In this document: positions 25,901 through 40,900 of the stretch, piece after piece | Position numbering within the stretch: position 1 is the stretch's first letter | Layout of the letters: each line of letters opens with the position of its first letter | Source: Phoronis australis | Lineage: Eukaryota; Phoronida; Phoronidae | Direction: 5' to 3' | DNA length: 64,000 nucleotides | Assembly: GCA_002633005.1 (NCBI GenBank) | Contig: NMRA01000031.1 | Coordinates: 1,234,750 to 1,298,749 of the forward strand | Position numbers and translations under genes: made by a program | The notes under the pieces: model-generated | The model's database searches: none | What the model saw: the letters and a program-made list of their open reading frames with translations, nothing else | Told to the model about the DNA's origin: nothing

Positions 25901-28900
25901 AAACAGATCTATTTCTACAGGAATCTTCTCACAGGACCCTCACTCACCTGAGGGGAAAGGTGCCTGTACCTTATCAAAAGGGAATTTTCGCGGCGTTTTT
26001 TACTAAGAGGGGAATTTTTGCATTGTTTTTTACTTAGAGGGTAATTTTTGATGTTTATTTACTGCAATGCTTTTTATTATTTTATGCTTTCACAAATAAG
26101 CAAGTATCAACAACAATAACAACATGTGATGTATTACCATTGTCACACTGCTCAGCTTATGAAGCCAACGCCAAGACGATGGTTCGTTTTTGCACAAGCA
26201 CAGAACAATGGAGTAGTTCAAAAACATCCATCGGAGGAAAAAACTTCCGAAAGTACCTACTGAATACGTCACCATCTACCAACACCAAAAAGTGAGTGAA
26301 GCAATGTTTGTAAGGTTTTCAGCTTAACAATGTTTTTTCTCAAAACAGTGTATAGTGTCAAACATCCTCAAACTTAGCCATTCAGTCCTTCATCCACCTC
26401 AGTGAATAGACAAGAAGAGCACTGCTTAACTGTTCTTAGCTGACAGTGACAGTGTTGTTGTCCGCAGTGTCAGTGAATAATCCTGATGAGCAAGCTGCTC
26501 AAATGTGCTCCATTTTTGACTGCTTCTAAGAGGAGTGCACAGGAAGTTCATCAATGAAGACACTTTCCTGTGTTTTTAAGCTGCAAAGCATGGCTTTGTA
26601 CCATTCTCCTCTTGTAAAACGCGTTTGTGTGCCATTTTGAGCCGCAAGCAAATGGAAGTCTTCTTTACGTTTTGTGTTTTCAATACGCGAGTGTGAAGTA
26701 ACACAAAGCTGGTTCTAGCACTCCCGCATCGGACACTTGCTTTATAAGGAAACCAGTTAGTGACGGATCTGGTATCTGGCGGACTCGTGACTAAAGTCAG
26801 TGGGTTTGAACACCATATTTTTGCAGTTGCTCGAGACATGAGGGTTAATTCCTGAACATTCAGGGGGAATTTCTGACCCGACGAGGGGAATTTTGCATGA
26901 TTTCTAAATATTTTTGAAAGGGGAATGGTACAGATATTCGGTCCCAATTTTGTGGTACCGAGGGTCCTGTCTCACTGACTACCCATGCCTTAATAAGTAA
27001 ATCTCCCAGCGGCGTGATATACGTATCAGAAGGTGATATACAAGTATATTAGAGGTACGTAACCTATACGTACCTCCAGCAGGTGAGATTGGGAAGGATG
27101 GCGTGGCAGATCTACTAGGTGGTCTCTCTGGCTCTAGCTGGGCTATCCCCACTGGCTGCAGGCTGATCTTTTCTTCGTCCACGCGTGGCGGTGGCGCCTC
27201 CTGGAACACGAACACGAACTATTAGAGGGCTCCTGCCCATGAACAGACCAGCATGCATCAGTGTGTGAAACACGACTGATAGTCTCTCCATGTTAGCAAC
27301 TTCAGTTCAACAACATCCTGTCAACTGAGTCCACCAGCACTCTCACGTTACTCACCCACCATTGAAAATGTCAGCATTTGTTACAGGAACATGACATAAG
27401 CTGTTTTGCTTCATGCAATACACAGAGAACATCCAGCACTTCTTGGAGCTGAATCTATCTATAGAGACATAAACTATACAGGACACAATCTTTTTATGAA
27501 CCCGATTTAACCACACCTAACAAATGACGTCAACTTTCCTACTCAACCACTGGTAGACAGATGCTATGACGAGATAACCCCAAATCTCTCAACCTTACTG
27601 AAACATCTGACAAAAACTGCTTTACCGCTGTTTGTTTAACACCCCCTAGAGGGATACAAAAACACCGAATAAACAATCCACATTTAACATCTTCCTGAGA
27701 CAAGGAAGACAGATTTTGCTGCATGACTCTAAAGATTCAGCAGGACCAGCAACTTACCAGGTGATCAGAAGTTGAACTAACAGTAACCAGGCAACACAGA
27801 GCTGAGCTAAGACTTGCATTCTTAAGCTGATGCAGTTATACACACAAGTCATCCATCATCTGCTTTTCTTAGTTTAGACACATCTGTTTACATCAATAAT
27901 ACCAACTAATGTTAACATGCAGTTTCACCAGTCAGACCAATTGACAACACCTGCTTAAAGTTCAGTAGGTAAATTGCGGATTTATCTCGCTCTTCTTGGA
28001 CGAAAAGGGCAAAACTAATAACCTTTTCAAATTGACAGCCTCAGTTCAATAATTCGCAGCAGATGGGATGAGATAAAGTGATAGACACACAATTTGTACA
28101 GGAAGAAGTTCTAAAGGAAGTCTTGACTGTTTGAGTCTTGTAATCACTTAAGTCTAATAGTCCATTAACATAACACTTAATTACAGTGGAAGTGGTTTCG
28201 AGAGGAAGTTATTGCAGAGTAAGTGTCAGAGTAGAGAGGAGACACCATCAGCACAAGTTGACACCAATCTACCACATCAGGAGCTTGCTTCACAAAATGT
28301 TGTAACTTAACACAGAGTCTAAACGAAGACGTACACCAAAATTTCCAACAGGTTGTAAATCTCTGTTCAGGTGTAAAAGCGTAGTATCATTACAACATTC
28401 TAGAAAAGCAGGCCCATGAGATTGAACAGTTACTTTGCGTAAACCTCATCAGGACATAAGTCACCATGTAAACACCACAATTTACTGCAACAAAGTGAAA
28501 ACAACTAGCACCTTATTTCAGAGCAAGTCTCTTACCAAACAAATGCCGTTTTGCATTTCACAAGCAACATTGTACTTCAATTCAAAACCTGGCTTCACAA
28601 CTTTAAAGTTCACAAATGAATAATACATCCATCGCAAATTTTTCAGAAAATAGGTTCATTATTTCGAGTCTAAATAATAAACTTCCATAAGTAGCGTTGC
28701 ATTACTATATAACTCCACTTCTTAGCAACAAACGCCATCTGATGGAGTGGAGCCAAAAGACATCTTTACTTAAGTGTGTATTGTACCTTTCAGGTAAATG
28801 TCAGACATTAAAACTGATACTCAAAAATTAGCGAGTACGTATCAAGCCAAGTACAACACAGCTCGCATGATCAGGAGTGTCACATTTCGAAAAAAAAAAG

Positions 28901-31900
28901 AAGTGCCGACAATAAGCTATAAGTGGGTGCTAACCCAAATGAATGAAATAATTGGGAAATGTAGAATTTAGCAAAACAAATATGCTGTCACATATACCAC
29001 AGGTTCCCTTCAACCAATGAATTCACACACAGGATGGCTACGCCAACTCTTTCCATCATTCTGTATTCCAGCCAGGTTAGTCTGGCTGATGTAAGATGTA
29101 CCTAGGATAGCTGCACCAACGTGGTGTCCATCACTGTATGTAGTATAGCCAGGTACTTACCAGTTTAGTCTGGGTGATGTAAGAAGTTTGCGATGACGTC
29201 TGCTGACTGTTGCCAACTGATGCTTGCTGCAATCGCTGCTCCAAATCCTCCAGTTTCTTGGTAAAATCTGCAAGACATGGCGGGTTACCCTGTGTCAGCA
29301 TCAGTATTAAGTATGTACACACAAACATTACTTAACTTTATGAGCCATAAAAGGCCAGGTTTTGGTAGAGATCAGAAAGACAGCACAGATCATGACCTTT
29401 CTGTAACATGTCTAAAGTGACTACTAACTCGTCACCATCAAAGCACGTGATAATTCGCAATACAAAAGAATGATTTATATTTTACAGCATTCTATAAGTA
29501 AATGGAAAGTGAAAGTTTAAGTTATACTACTTGTTAATATAAATGACGAAACGGAAAATGAAACTATGTCTTCAGTTCTAAGCAGGAAGCAATAAATATC
29601 CACCAGCATTGTTGTGAATATTTCAGTTAAGTAATTAAATAATCGAGAATTAGTAGACGCAGTCATTTGCTTAGTAACTTGTTAAAACTGTCATAATTTC
29701 GGACACGGAACAATTATTTTCTTCAAAATGAGGTCTCTACGTATTCTATAACATTTATTTATAGGTTAAACAAAATAGTAGTGATTTCAGATACCAAGGA
29801 ATTGTTTGTCTCAAAATTAACAAGCTTATAACCAATCTGAAAAGGAGGTAGAATTTCTTTTAATCACCAAACTGAATTCATAATTAATATTTTCATATCG
29901 TAAATACAGTACCAGTGTCCCAAATCAAGGAGAGTTTAACTGTAACTATTTGTAGCAGACTAGTATCTACCTGTATTGGTCGGGACAGTTCTCGGCGAGG
30001 GTGGCCTGTCAACTGAGGAGAGATCAGTAACTCAAGAGATTACTCTAAAAACACAAGTGCCAGTTCACCATCAGCTGGGCTTAAATGGTGGCTGAAGCTT
30101 ATCTAAACTTGAAGAACTGAGTGCCAAATAAAGAGGCATGCGCCCAGTTGTATGAAACAGTCCCAAAAGGGAAAGAACCAAGTTCCCTAAATCTTTTGAG
30201 TAACTGTGTCACTCATTCTTTATTCACAGCTGTAATTCTTTCCAACCATTTTACCTTGATTATGAGGTTCTCGTTCACTAAAAACATATTCTGATAACAT
30301 GCTTAAAACTGTGCCCTTAGTTCCATGGAAATAGATAGGGACTTGGTTATTAAATAACGGGCGTAGCATGAAAAGATCTATAATTACCGGTATTTTCAAT
30401 AATATTGAGAATTTAATGCAGAGTTCACTCTCAATTTGTATCAAAGCCAAAACGTGACTTAGTAATGTAACTAAAACAACATAAGAAAGGACAATAAGTA
30501 ATTTTGAAAGTCCACAAATACGCTGTAGATTCAGGGAACTCGGTTTGAGTCCCTATTAAGGACGGTTTCATGCAACCGGGCAATGGACCACACTTCTTGC
30601 TATTCATTTCCACACGTTTTCCAAGATAAAATTTCCATTTTCCACAAGATATTTTAACATACATAATTTGGCAATCTTTGCTCAATAATGCCAAGTACGC
30701 TTTGCAACAGGATTCACAAAATGAGGTGTCTTCTTATTCCACAAAGTTTTCGTAATTTTTTAAATGTATTTCATTTTCCAAGGATATTTTTATCGTTTTA
30801 AGGGTTTCCAGGTTTTGCGTAGTGAGTGTGACCAAAAAAACATGCGGTGATGTTAGTACAATGTCATGAGTAGAAATGAAGTCTAGAATTGTTTTTTAGA
30901 AAAACGCAGTTATTGTAGTCTACACAGTTGTGACGAAGTGACTGCGAACAAGTAGCACCATAGGTGGCAGAGTACATAAGGCGCCGAACACGTGATAACA
31001 CACTTATTTACAACAGTAGAACTAAAGGCTTAAGAAATTAAAGGTTAAAAATGAAAAAAGCTTAAGGAAGCGAAACGAATAATTTACCGAAACAAAGTGA
31101 CATCCAAGTGCATTTGAGTAATTATTTATAAAAATTAAAAATCAGCCGACCTCTAGCTCAATGCATACTTACCTATTGCAGTATTTACTCGCTCCACACG
31201 GACGGGGGTTATATCAGTCTCCTTCTGCGTGTGGTACGACGAATGGCTAATGGTGTGGTAACTCTCCACAGGGGGAGTCTTGTTGACTTTGTAGGAGACT
31301 ACTGGCCGGTCGCGGTCGTACGATGTATCCGAGTGCTGGCGAGACAGTTTGCGACCATGTGAAGAGTACCACTCCCGATTGAGAGTGCGAGATTTCATGG
31401 CGTCTCTACTACTTGATCTCGCAGGAGTTGGCGGCTTACCAAACGACTGCTCATGAGTTTCCATAGTGTATTTTGTCTCACCAGGTATGAAGTTAGCTTG
31501 CTTTTCCTGAGGAGTAATCGTGACTGTGTACGAGACCGGCTGTTCAACAATAATTTGTTTCTCAGACTTAAATGTCCTACCCAACGTCGAATCAGGCACG
31601 TCAAAACTATGTCCATTACTGACCGCATTGTTCACGAAGCTCTGCTCATTTTCTAATATTTCGGACTCACTGGCCCTCCGTCTCGCGATTTTCGATTGCG
31701 CATTCTTGAGTTCCTCCACTAACTGCTTCTCCTGAGTCCTCCTCATCTCCCACAGAGGGCGCTCCTTCCTGGCCTGCAATTTCTGTTGTTGCTGCTCCAA
31801 CCAAGTCAAGCTCTCACTGCCGTCAGATGTACTGTAAGACCTGTTATGGGACTGTGTGTCATATGGGGCACTATAGTATGGCACTGACTGGAGGCGATCC

Positions 31901-34900
31901 CGACCCACTCCAGGGGTGACTGGTAGGGTGGGTGAAGGTGTACGCACACGTACCGACTCGTTCCAAGACTTCTGACCCGATTTCTCGTACCTTTCAATCG
32001 TCACGTGCTGTGTTTTTTGAGTGCTGGGGTCATTGTAGTTATACGACGTCTTCTTGACGCTGACAGTACCAGTCTCGCCATCTGGTGTGTTATAGTTGCG
32101 TTTCTCAGACATGGTACTGGTGACACCTTTACCAGATGGAGAGAACATCTGGTCACTCAACAAGTCCTTAAGGATGTCATCAAGCTCACTCTGTTCCTTG
32201 ACTAGTTGCTGCGAGCTGGTCTCCATGTGCCTGGCTGGTTGAGAGTACGGTTGTACTTGAGTCTGGACGACTGGTTGAGTGAACGACTGAACCTGACTCT
32301 CTCTCTGTACCGTCTCGGTGTGTCTGATTGGCTGACTGTAGGACTGCACGTGACTCTCTCGCTGTACCGTCTCTGTGTGTCGCGGACTCGTTTGATTCTT
32401 GGTCTCAATACTGATATTGACGTTGGGTGAGGCACTGGTGAACGAGGTCACTCCAATGCCACTTCCAGCTGTGTTGTAACCTAGGAGATGAGAAAATAAC
32501 AGACGTTTGACTATGGCAGGTTGGTTGGACAAGTATCGGTAAAAGAGGCATGAACCCTGCGTGCTGTGTCGGCTGAGGATATGCCTGCTGGAGGGTGTGA
32601 GTTATTTCAAAGTGGCTGTTACTATCTGAGTTTGGATGTATACAAAAAGTGAGAATAAAAAGATTGCAATAGACATTGGTGACCATATAATTTTCAACGT
32701 ACATGTGTTGGTCAAATGAGCTCTGAACAAAAATTACCAACAAAATATTAAGATTGCAAAACAATAGCTACCTAATAATCAGAGCAAGAGTTATGAAAAA
32801 CGATGAAAAATTATCCCCAGTTTTTTTCCTAAAAATTCTACTACAATGTCTATTCAAATCTAATGTAACACAGGACTTTCAGCAACGCAGGGACAAAGTC
32901 AATGAAAAGGCCAAAACAAATCATTTTGGGCAACAAAAGATGAACAACTGAGTATTCAATGTATGATAACTGTAATGGCAGAGAGGAGTGACATAAAAAG
33001 GACAAAACAACTACACATGCAAGTGCATAAAAGACTGAGCCAAGGTTATACACCACAAATGGAAGTTCTATAATTAGCAAGTACCAGACCATAAGAACAA
33101 GTTTATAAACTACAGAAGCACAATTAACCTACTTTTTATAAACAAATCTCTTCAAAAACACAAACTACATTGACAGTCACAAGCTACAATACTCACTCGT
33201 AACAAAACTAAAAGGTATACGAACACTTCAAAATTCAATTACGTCCAGCACAGGCAATAGAGATAAGATATTATAGGGGTTACAGATACAACCAGCATTG
33301 TGGTGACACCCATTAAGACTACAAAGATAATTGCCGAGTACAATTAGCAAATGTGGTAAACTAGCAAGGCCCAGTGCCATGTCCACGAGGCTACTATAGA
33401 TGTCACCAGCATACTTCCCACTACACTAACTTATTGTGAGAACTGTTTGCCGATAACTATGTGATGGGGTTATGTGATGCTGAGTAGTGATACTGGGGAA
33501 AAAAGAATGGACGCAGTCAGCAACAACACTGGAATGCTATGTAGTGTTGATTTTTGGTAACCATACTGAGATACCTGACTGTCTGTGACGGACACCCGGT
33601 ATGACCCCAATTTGCCCAAAAGATAATAAGATGGCATTAAACTATGTCAGGAAATGACTCGCAACTATTGTACCCATAATTTTTACATGTCGATTAATTA
33701 CCTACCCTTCAAAGGCTTCTAACATATTGTACAGTGCATGTCCAGAGCAACAATAATGCGTACAATTTCGCAGAAATTGTAAAATCAACAAGGCAAATTA
33801 CAGCACATATACAGAATATTTTGTTTAACGACGTTGCATCCCATTTGTAAACTAAAGCATATAGCGAAAGAGGCAAAAGGTAAAATGGCCACATGGGGTC
33901 TAGTAGAAGTCAGATCAGTCCAGAAACAAATGTCAACTGTGGTGCTGTCGAAAAAACACAACAAGCAAACTTCACAACATTTTCCAAGAGGTTCAGGAGA
34001 CAATGCTGATGGTCAGAAAGTCGCATGCCTAGACAGAAATGACAGTAGTATGCACCGTCAAAAGAACAGACATAAAAAGAACAGAACGTTTTGATCGTTC
34101 AATTGGCATGTACCGATTTACTGACCAATAAAGGAAATGCTAGCTACATGGCAACAACGTGCCTGTTTTCTCTACAATATAACAAAATATATTTCAAACG
34201 TTGATTGGTAAGTATGGTCAACACACCACTTGTGGCCATATCGCGTGACCTAATGAATATCAGCCTGAAAAGATTTCTACCCCAACCAGGATTTGAACCC
34301 AGGACCTTCTGCTCACCGTGCAGACGCTCTAGCCACTGAGCCATCAGAACCAGTGGTCGAACACAGAAATTCAATCAGACTTAATAGTGGGCATCTCTCC
34401 CTTGAACTAACTCCTGAATGTATATAAACATGTAATTCTTAAACCGGTGTGGAACTGCATATCACAAACATTTGTAAGTCACATCTGCGCGCCACCTGTG
34501 GCCACATCTTGTGACCCAATGAATTGAGTCTGGAAAGATTTGCGCCCCCAACCCATACTCGAATCCAGAACCTTATGTTTGCAATGACTAAGTTCCAGAA
34601 AACACTTAAATTGCTCGGTCTTGGAACACTTGACAAACTAAGTTGCCTGTTCACACAAACAGATATGCTTAGTTAACTACAAACGGGGGAAGGCGACACA
34701 AAATGACAAAATGAGCTCATTACTGTAAGAAAACAATGAATCGTAAAACGGTCTAAACTATTTGATCAAAATTTGGCTGAAATTAAAAGACCAGCGATGA
34801 CAAGCCAGTAATTCAGACTGATGATGATCGCCACACATCACATAACAAACAGGTCGTCTTAAGAAAAGCAAATAAAAACCTAGAATGAAAACTTTAAAAA

Positions 34901-37900
34901 TTCTTAAGTTACTCGCGAATGAACTGAAATTCTTTTGCTTCAAAGTTTTGCAGATTTTCGACGTGCAGAGACTTCAACAACTATTGTGGACACCAAAATC
35001 GCGCATTTTCATGTTGTTTCGTAAAACGCGTGCGATTTACTGTTGGCACGTCTTACCTGAAGTGGTGAGGAACTGACTTGAAGAGGATTGTGGTCCGTTC
35101 ACCATGACTGGTCCGTTCTGGGGGAGAGCCTTCCTGCCGACGGTAGCGTAGAGGCTGCCGTCAACTGGGCCGGCCTTGTGAGCCATGTGAGTCACGTTGA
35201 TGCTCGACTGAATGTGTTCTGGCTCAGCCTCGTTCAGATCTACCAATGAAAGTAATTGAAGTTTAAGAAGTTTGTTTGTAAAATGATCTGTGGCTGGCGG
35301 ACAGCATTCGTGACGTACCACCAAAAGCAAATAATTTTGATAAATCCAAAGACACTTGATCTGTTGTTTTTGTTGGTCACAGTTCTTAACAGCTTGTCCA
35401 TAGATGGAGCTATAAACTCCAAATAAGCAGATTACATGACCTATAAGCCACATTGTGAGACACCGACGCAGTCTAGACTAAACTTTAAGATATTTAGTTA
35501 TCTAGTAGCCGCTTCGAGTCATATTTTGAAAAAAAAATGTAAAAGAACAAATCTGAAGACAAACCAAATGTTCTGAGAGAAAAGTAAAATCAACGTGTCT
35601 GTTTTTGTGTTGATTTGAAGTTGCAGCAAAAAATATGACAACATTTAATTGGCACCTAGCAAATGCCTTGCGCCCATCATAAAAGTCAAATTCAAGTCAA
35701 CAATCATTTGTGTTTACACAACACTGTCCAGCTGGGAACAACATATAAACACAGAGAAAAGATTTTGGAAATGCCAAGTGACTACAATGTCTAAATTCCC
35801 ACAACTGACTGTTTCAATGGACACAGACAATTAGATACCTCCAATGAGATTTGTTAAATAGACAGCAAACTGTCTGAAGGTACGCAATTGGCTGTATCAA
35901 TACACACTAACTTGGTACATCCAATGAGATTTGTTCACAATGACACACAATGTCCTGTGAGACCAGTTTACCTGTATCTAAAGCAGCACTGTTGAAGTTC
36001 TCATAGGAGTCCCACCTAACCAAAGGGTCGGGCGTGTCATCAACAGACATCACACCATCATTGACCTCATGACCTACAAACAGAAAGCAGAGTTGTATAC
36101 CTTACTATTACTATTATTATTACAATCAACTCTTTAGTATTGCTGGAATTACTCTGTTCAGGACATGTTATGGTTGAAAAGAGCAATTTCATTTTGTCTC
36201 AATAAAAACATACAGTAAGAGAGTTGTTCTCTGTTGTTAGCACAGTGTTTTGCCACTAGACAACACTTGCTAAAAGTTGCTAAAAGTTTAACAGCTGCAG
36301 CAATGCAGACAACCTCTGAAAAAAAGACCACTTAAGTTATTTTTTTGTTCTAAATAACACTACTTTTGCTGCAATAGATATTTCCTAGCCAAATTGGATT
36401 GCATTGCTACAGTTATCTATATTTATTCCAAACCAAGAGATTAAACGACGGGTCTATGACAAACCAAACTTTAAAGCACTTAACAAGTGATTCTTAAAAG
36501 CCCAAGGTCTATTATTCTAACCACAATCTTATTGTAAGACTGTATTACAAATTCTGATTTTTCTAAAGCAAGTCTCACCTCAAGATGGCTCTGCTGGTTG
36601 TGGCAGCAATATCTATCTAGTAAGTTTTTTTAACTTCAGTTGACACGGTTCACTAGTTCATGAGGTTTGCACTGAACCAGTTTGAACTGACCAGTACGAG
36701 CAGTGCTTACCATGGATTTCATGAGGAGTGGGCGAAAACCTAAACTCCACCTTAGAATAGACTGGGAACCTTGGATCGATGCAGGCGTCGTCAAGGTCCG
36801 ACTTGGTGAAGACTAGAGCATAGTCCGAAATAGCACATGTATGGAACTGACAACGAAAGATGACGTCGCGCGTCGAGGATCCATACTTTTTGTGATAACA
36901 CTTCACGAGGATATCACCTCTAAGCAGGAGAGGCTGCTTCAGGTTGAAGCAGACGTGTGCACTGTGGTCAATAAGGTTACTGCAAACGATAAATACACAT
37001 CTTCAACATGCGACCTTCTGACCCATTGAAACTGCATATTTCTGTATAAACACATGCTTGTTTATCATTAGCCTGTTGTAAAATGAAGAATTCCTGAGAC
37101 AGTGTCTGCAAAAACAGTAACTGCATGCTTGTTGAAATATTGAACAGAAGACTCTGTAATTTTGGGCATATATTAGCATAATTTTTTTGCCCAGGGTTGC
37201 ATATTTGACAGGACTAACGTCCAGTGTGAGACTTAAAATTTTTTCCTCTTGAATAATGAGTGCCTTTCCCATCCTGAATAAATTAATGAATGAAAGTCAA
37301 ACAAAGTTTTTATATACACACAGTATTTCCAAGTTAAGAAAAACTACTTCAGCCCATCAAGTGAAAACAAAGAAGAACTAAAATTTCAAATGTATTAATT
37401 TTATGGCCAGCCCTTTGAAACTGTACAATTCAAAAGCAGAGGCAATGTTTTAAAATTTTCTAAAAAAATTGATAATCATTTAGTGTGCGTGGAAAATTAA
37501 CTGTTATAAGCGCAAGCCAAGAGAGAAGAGGACTGCCCTTTGCTTTGAGCAACTGGACAGTCACGCTGTACAATTTTTTCCAAGGTTCATGCGGCTGTTA
37601 TATCGCACAAAACACAATCCACCAACAGAGGTCTCCCCTAGTTGCACTCACTGGACACCTGAGGTGAAGATAGGCTGCATTCCTTGGTAGACCTTAATGA
37701 ACGGTCGACAGCGGGCGGGCCCATCGTAGTTAGGTATCCCGTGAATGTAGACTTGCTGGAGATAGAATGGATTGCTGTTGATCTTGATAGCACCAGACAG
37801 CAGGCCAGAGAAGTAGCGGACATAACGAAGCTGAGAGGGCTGGGTGACTGTTGCAAGCTTCTCAGAGTAAAACCTCTTCATAGCCAACGAGTCCAGAGCT

Positions 37901-40900
37901 TGGTCACCACTAGAAACAATAGCAATAATAAATGCAATAAGATTATATTCTAACAAATTAGTAAAGACACATCAAGATCATTCATGGAATCAAAAACATT
38001 TCAACCAGAACCCTAGTCAAAATTTAAATTTGAATGTGGTTCTGCAACTGTGGTCCATTTTTGTGTCAAGTACAAACGTCATGGCTTGAGCGCTCAGTGG
38101 TATCATGCAGCTAGTCACAGAGATGAGTTCATTGTACAATAAAGCTCGTATAACTAAGATATGCATATTTTCGAATAAATCAGACCAAGTTCTACGATAA
38201 GGTTGTTTTGGACCAGGCACTCAGCCCTTCAAATTAGTTGAATTTCGCACTACGTGGATGAAACATAATGGTCCAGAAGAATCCGACACAATATTTATTA
38301 AATGTAAACCATCTACCTGGAACAAATATTGCTGTAATGCATGTAGGCAGAAACAACAACCCCTGTCCGACCTTTGCCCCCTTTGCAATGTATCACTACA
38401 ACGTGCTGGTTATCCGAGTTCAACCATGAGTCAATAGCCTTGCAGATGCTGCACAGCCTCTCCAGAGGGGGCGCTAGGTGGTCAGGCCACCCAAAGTCCA
38501 GTACCTGCAACATAGATTTTAATTAAATGACAACAAATAAATATTTGAATCAATTTTAACTGGATAATAGTTAACACTTGGTTGATCAAAGCAACAGAGT
38601 TTATTCATATGTACCGCGTCAATTAATATTTATTTTCTTTCAAACTACTGCTGAGCGTGTATAAGTTTGTTTTGATGACAATATGACTTAACTGCACTTT
38701 TTCAACTTCTTTTCACTTAAATAGTTATCGCATGATAGTTCTGACCTACACCTAATCAAGTTGAGGAAAAGATGTGTGACAGCCACAACAAAATCTGTGG
38801 AGCTGTGTGATTACCTGTTGGTTAAACTTGCCAATATCGTAACGCCTCTCCGAGAGGTTAATGATCAAATAATTTTCCCCATGTCGTTCCCGTAGCATGC
38901 CAGCCACTTCCTTTATGTTGTTGCGGTATACGGCTTCGAACCCTTTAGCCGGGCATGACATGGCTGAAAACAACACATAACCATGAAACACACTAGAGGG
39001 GAGAGATGTTGTAAACCTGATGCTGGACTACATCACTGGTTCTTAGCATTACTTTGCTTCTAAATAACAACCTTATTCTGGCCATTCTTCCCATTACTCA
39101 TCCATGTTGACATGTGAGCACAGAAAAAATCTGACATAATATAGCTCTGCACTTCACAATCATGACTTTGGGTCAGAGTGCTTAGCTTTCATCAATTTGA
39201 CATTTTTCAGCTTTCTTCAGCGTAATTAGATTAAAATGTTGATTGAACAATGATGTTTTTCTTTTCAAAAAGTGTTGTTTTAAGTCTCTTCCCAAAGTAC
39301 TCAGTATTCTGTGTTGCCTATCTACAGTAAACTAATGATTGACAGGTAAGACCACTGTGATTGACAGGTAAGTCCACTCACCAGAACCACACTAATCCTT
39401 GGAAACAAACAGTTACATAACTGCTTAAATGTCCCCACTGTTTCATTTGAAGTAGATAAATACATACAACTTCAAGGCAGACAATCACAAGGTGATGAGA
39501 CTCACAAGATGATTCGTTGTTAAGTATCCATAGGGTGCCAATTCGCAGCAGAACATTGCAAGTTAAAGGACCTGTTCTTCTTTAAAAGTAATCCCAACCA
39601 TTCATCAAATATGGATTGACATTTCCTACATCTACTTTTCAAATCCTGACGTAGTTACCCGGATTCAAAACCATGGGACAATTTCCTTGACAAATTCCTA
39701 ATGGAAAATAGTCGGATATAATGTGCCCACAATTTGAGAACCAGTTTGGTGCCCATTAGTCAATGGTGAAAACTGGTTCTCAAAATGTGGACACATTATA
39801 TTTGACTATTACCTATCTAACATTCTATTTACTTTTTTAACTCTTGCGAATGTGACCATCTCATTCATAGTTTTACTACATGAAACGTGACATGGCCTGG
39901 AAAATATCTATCTTCAACTTTCATTGGTTGAAATATGACTTATATTTACCGCTGCAAAATTTCGCCTTGCTTTAGTCTAGTAGTTGTCATGTCAAGGAAT
40001 CTGCATGTCACGTGACCGTGTTCAGAATGCATGACAAACGAAATGAAAATGTCCGACAGGCCACCCATCAGTTATGTACTTAATTACAGTTCACAGTTTC
40101 CTAGCCATCCAATTAAATTGTACATGAGCGTCCAACCATATTCTTATCGTCACAAGTTCATGACACTCTCCTGTTACGGCACGAGAGCGAGAATTTTTCC
40201 TACTCGCTCCTTTTGCAAATATTTTGAAATCTATGACCGAATATCAGTTTGAGTCAGTACGTATACACTATAAGGACATTTTGGTGTTCCAAAGGTTGTA
40301 AAGTTTAGATTAGCTCTCAAAACACTGTTTAAATGGTAGCAGAAATGTGACACTCTGTTTGATTGAAAGTAGAGGGAACTATGAAAACACACACAACTCA
40401 TCTTCAGGCCTTAAACTACACTTAAACAAGAAAACAGAAGATCGATTCGTTTTTATTATTCTGTATAAATAGCACCACCCCCTTTAGCAGGGCATTCCAA
40501 ATCTCCCGACGACTGATAAGGGCAGTGGGAGTGGCTGTTCTCTGTCATACATCACAAAGTCACATTATGCGCTCAACACTTACTGGCACTTCATTAACAT
40601 ATTGCCAACATAATTAAAACATTGCCCATCGCTAATAACGACCATCACAACTAGGTCACTGATCTGTGTAAAGTGACGTTCTTCATGCAAATAAGGTGCT
40701 GGCTAGACATTAAAACACCGTATAACCGTTCTCCCGAGAGCTCATTTGATCGATTGATTTCATCAATCTTTTTTACGGAAATTTCCTCGGTAATCTCTGT
40801 TCAGAGTGGCTATACCGGCATAGCACGAATTTTGAGAGAAAAAATTGTGAGACAATCCAGTGAAATTTGGACCCTAGACTAACAATCCAAGACAAAAAAC

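Noticed and set aside
34278..34351. A tRNA gene on the minus strand
   Set aside because: A and B boxes are good, but the acceptor and anticodon stems do not close cleanly, and a SINE body with a second copy nearby follows.
40381..40415. A third CTGAAGATGAG motif (minus strand)
   Set aside because: No matching stem or GAAA follows, so it does not form a hammerhead-like core.
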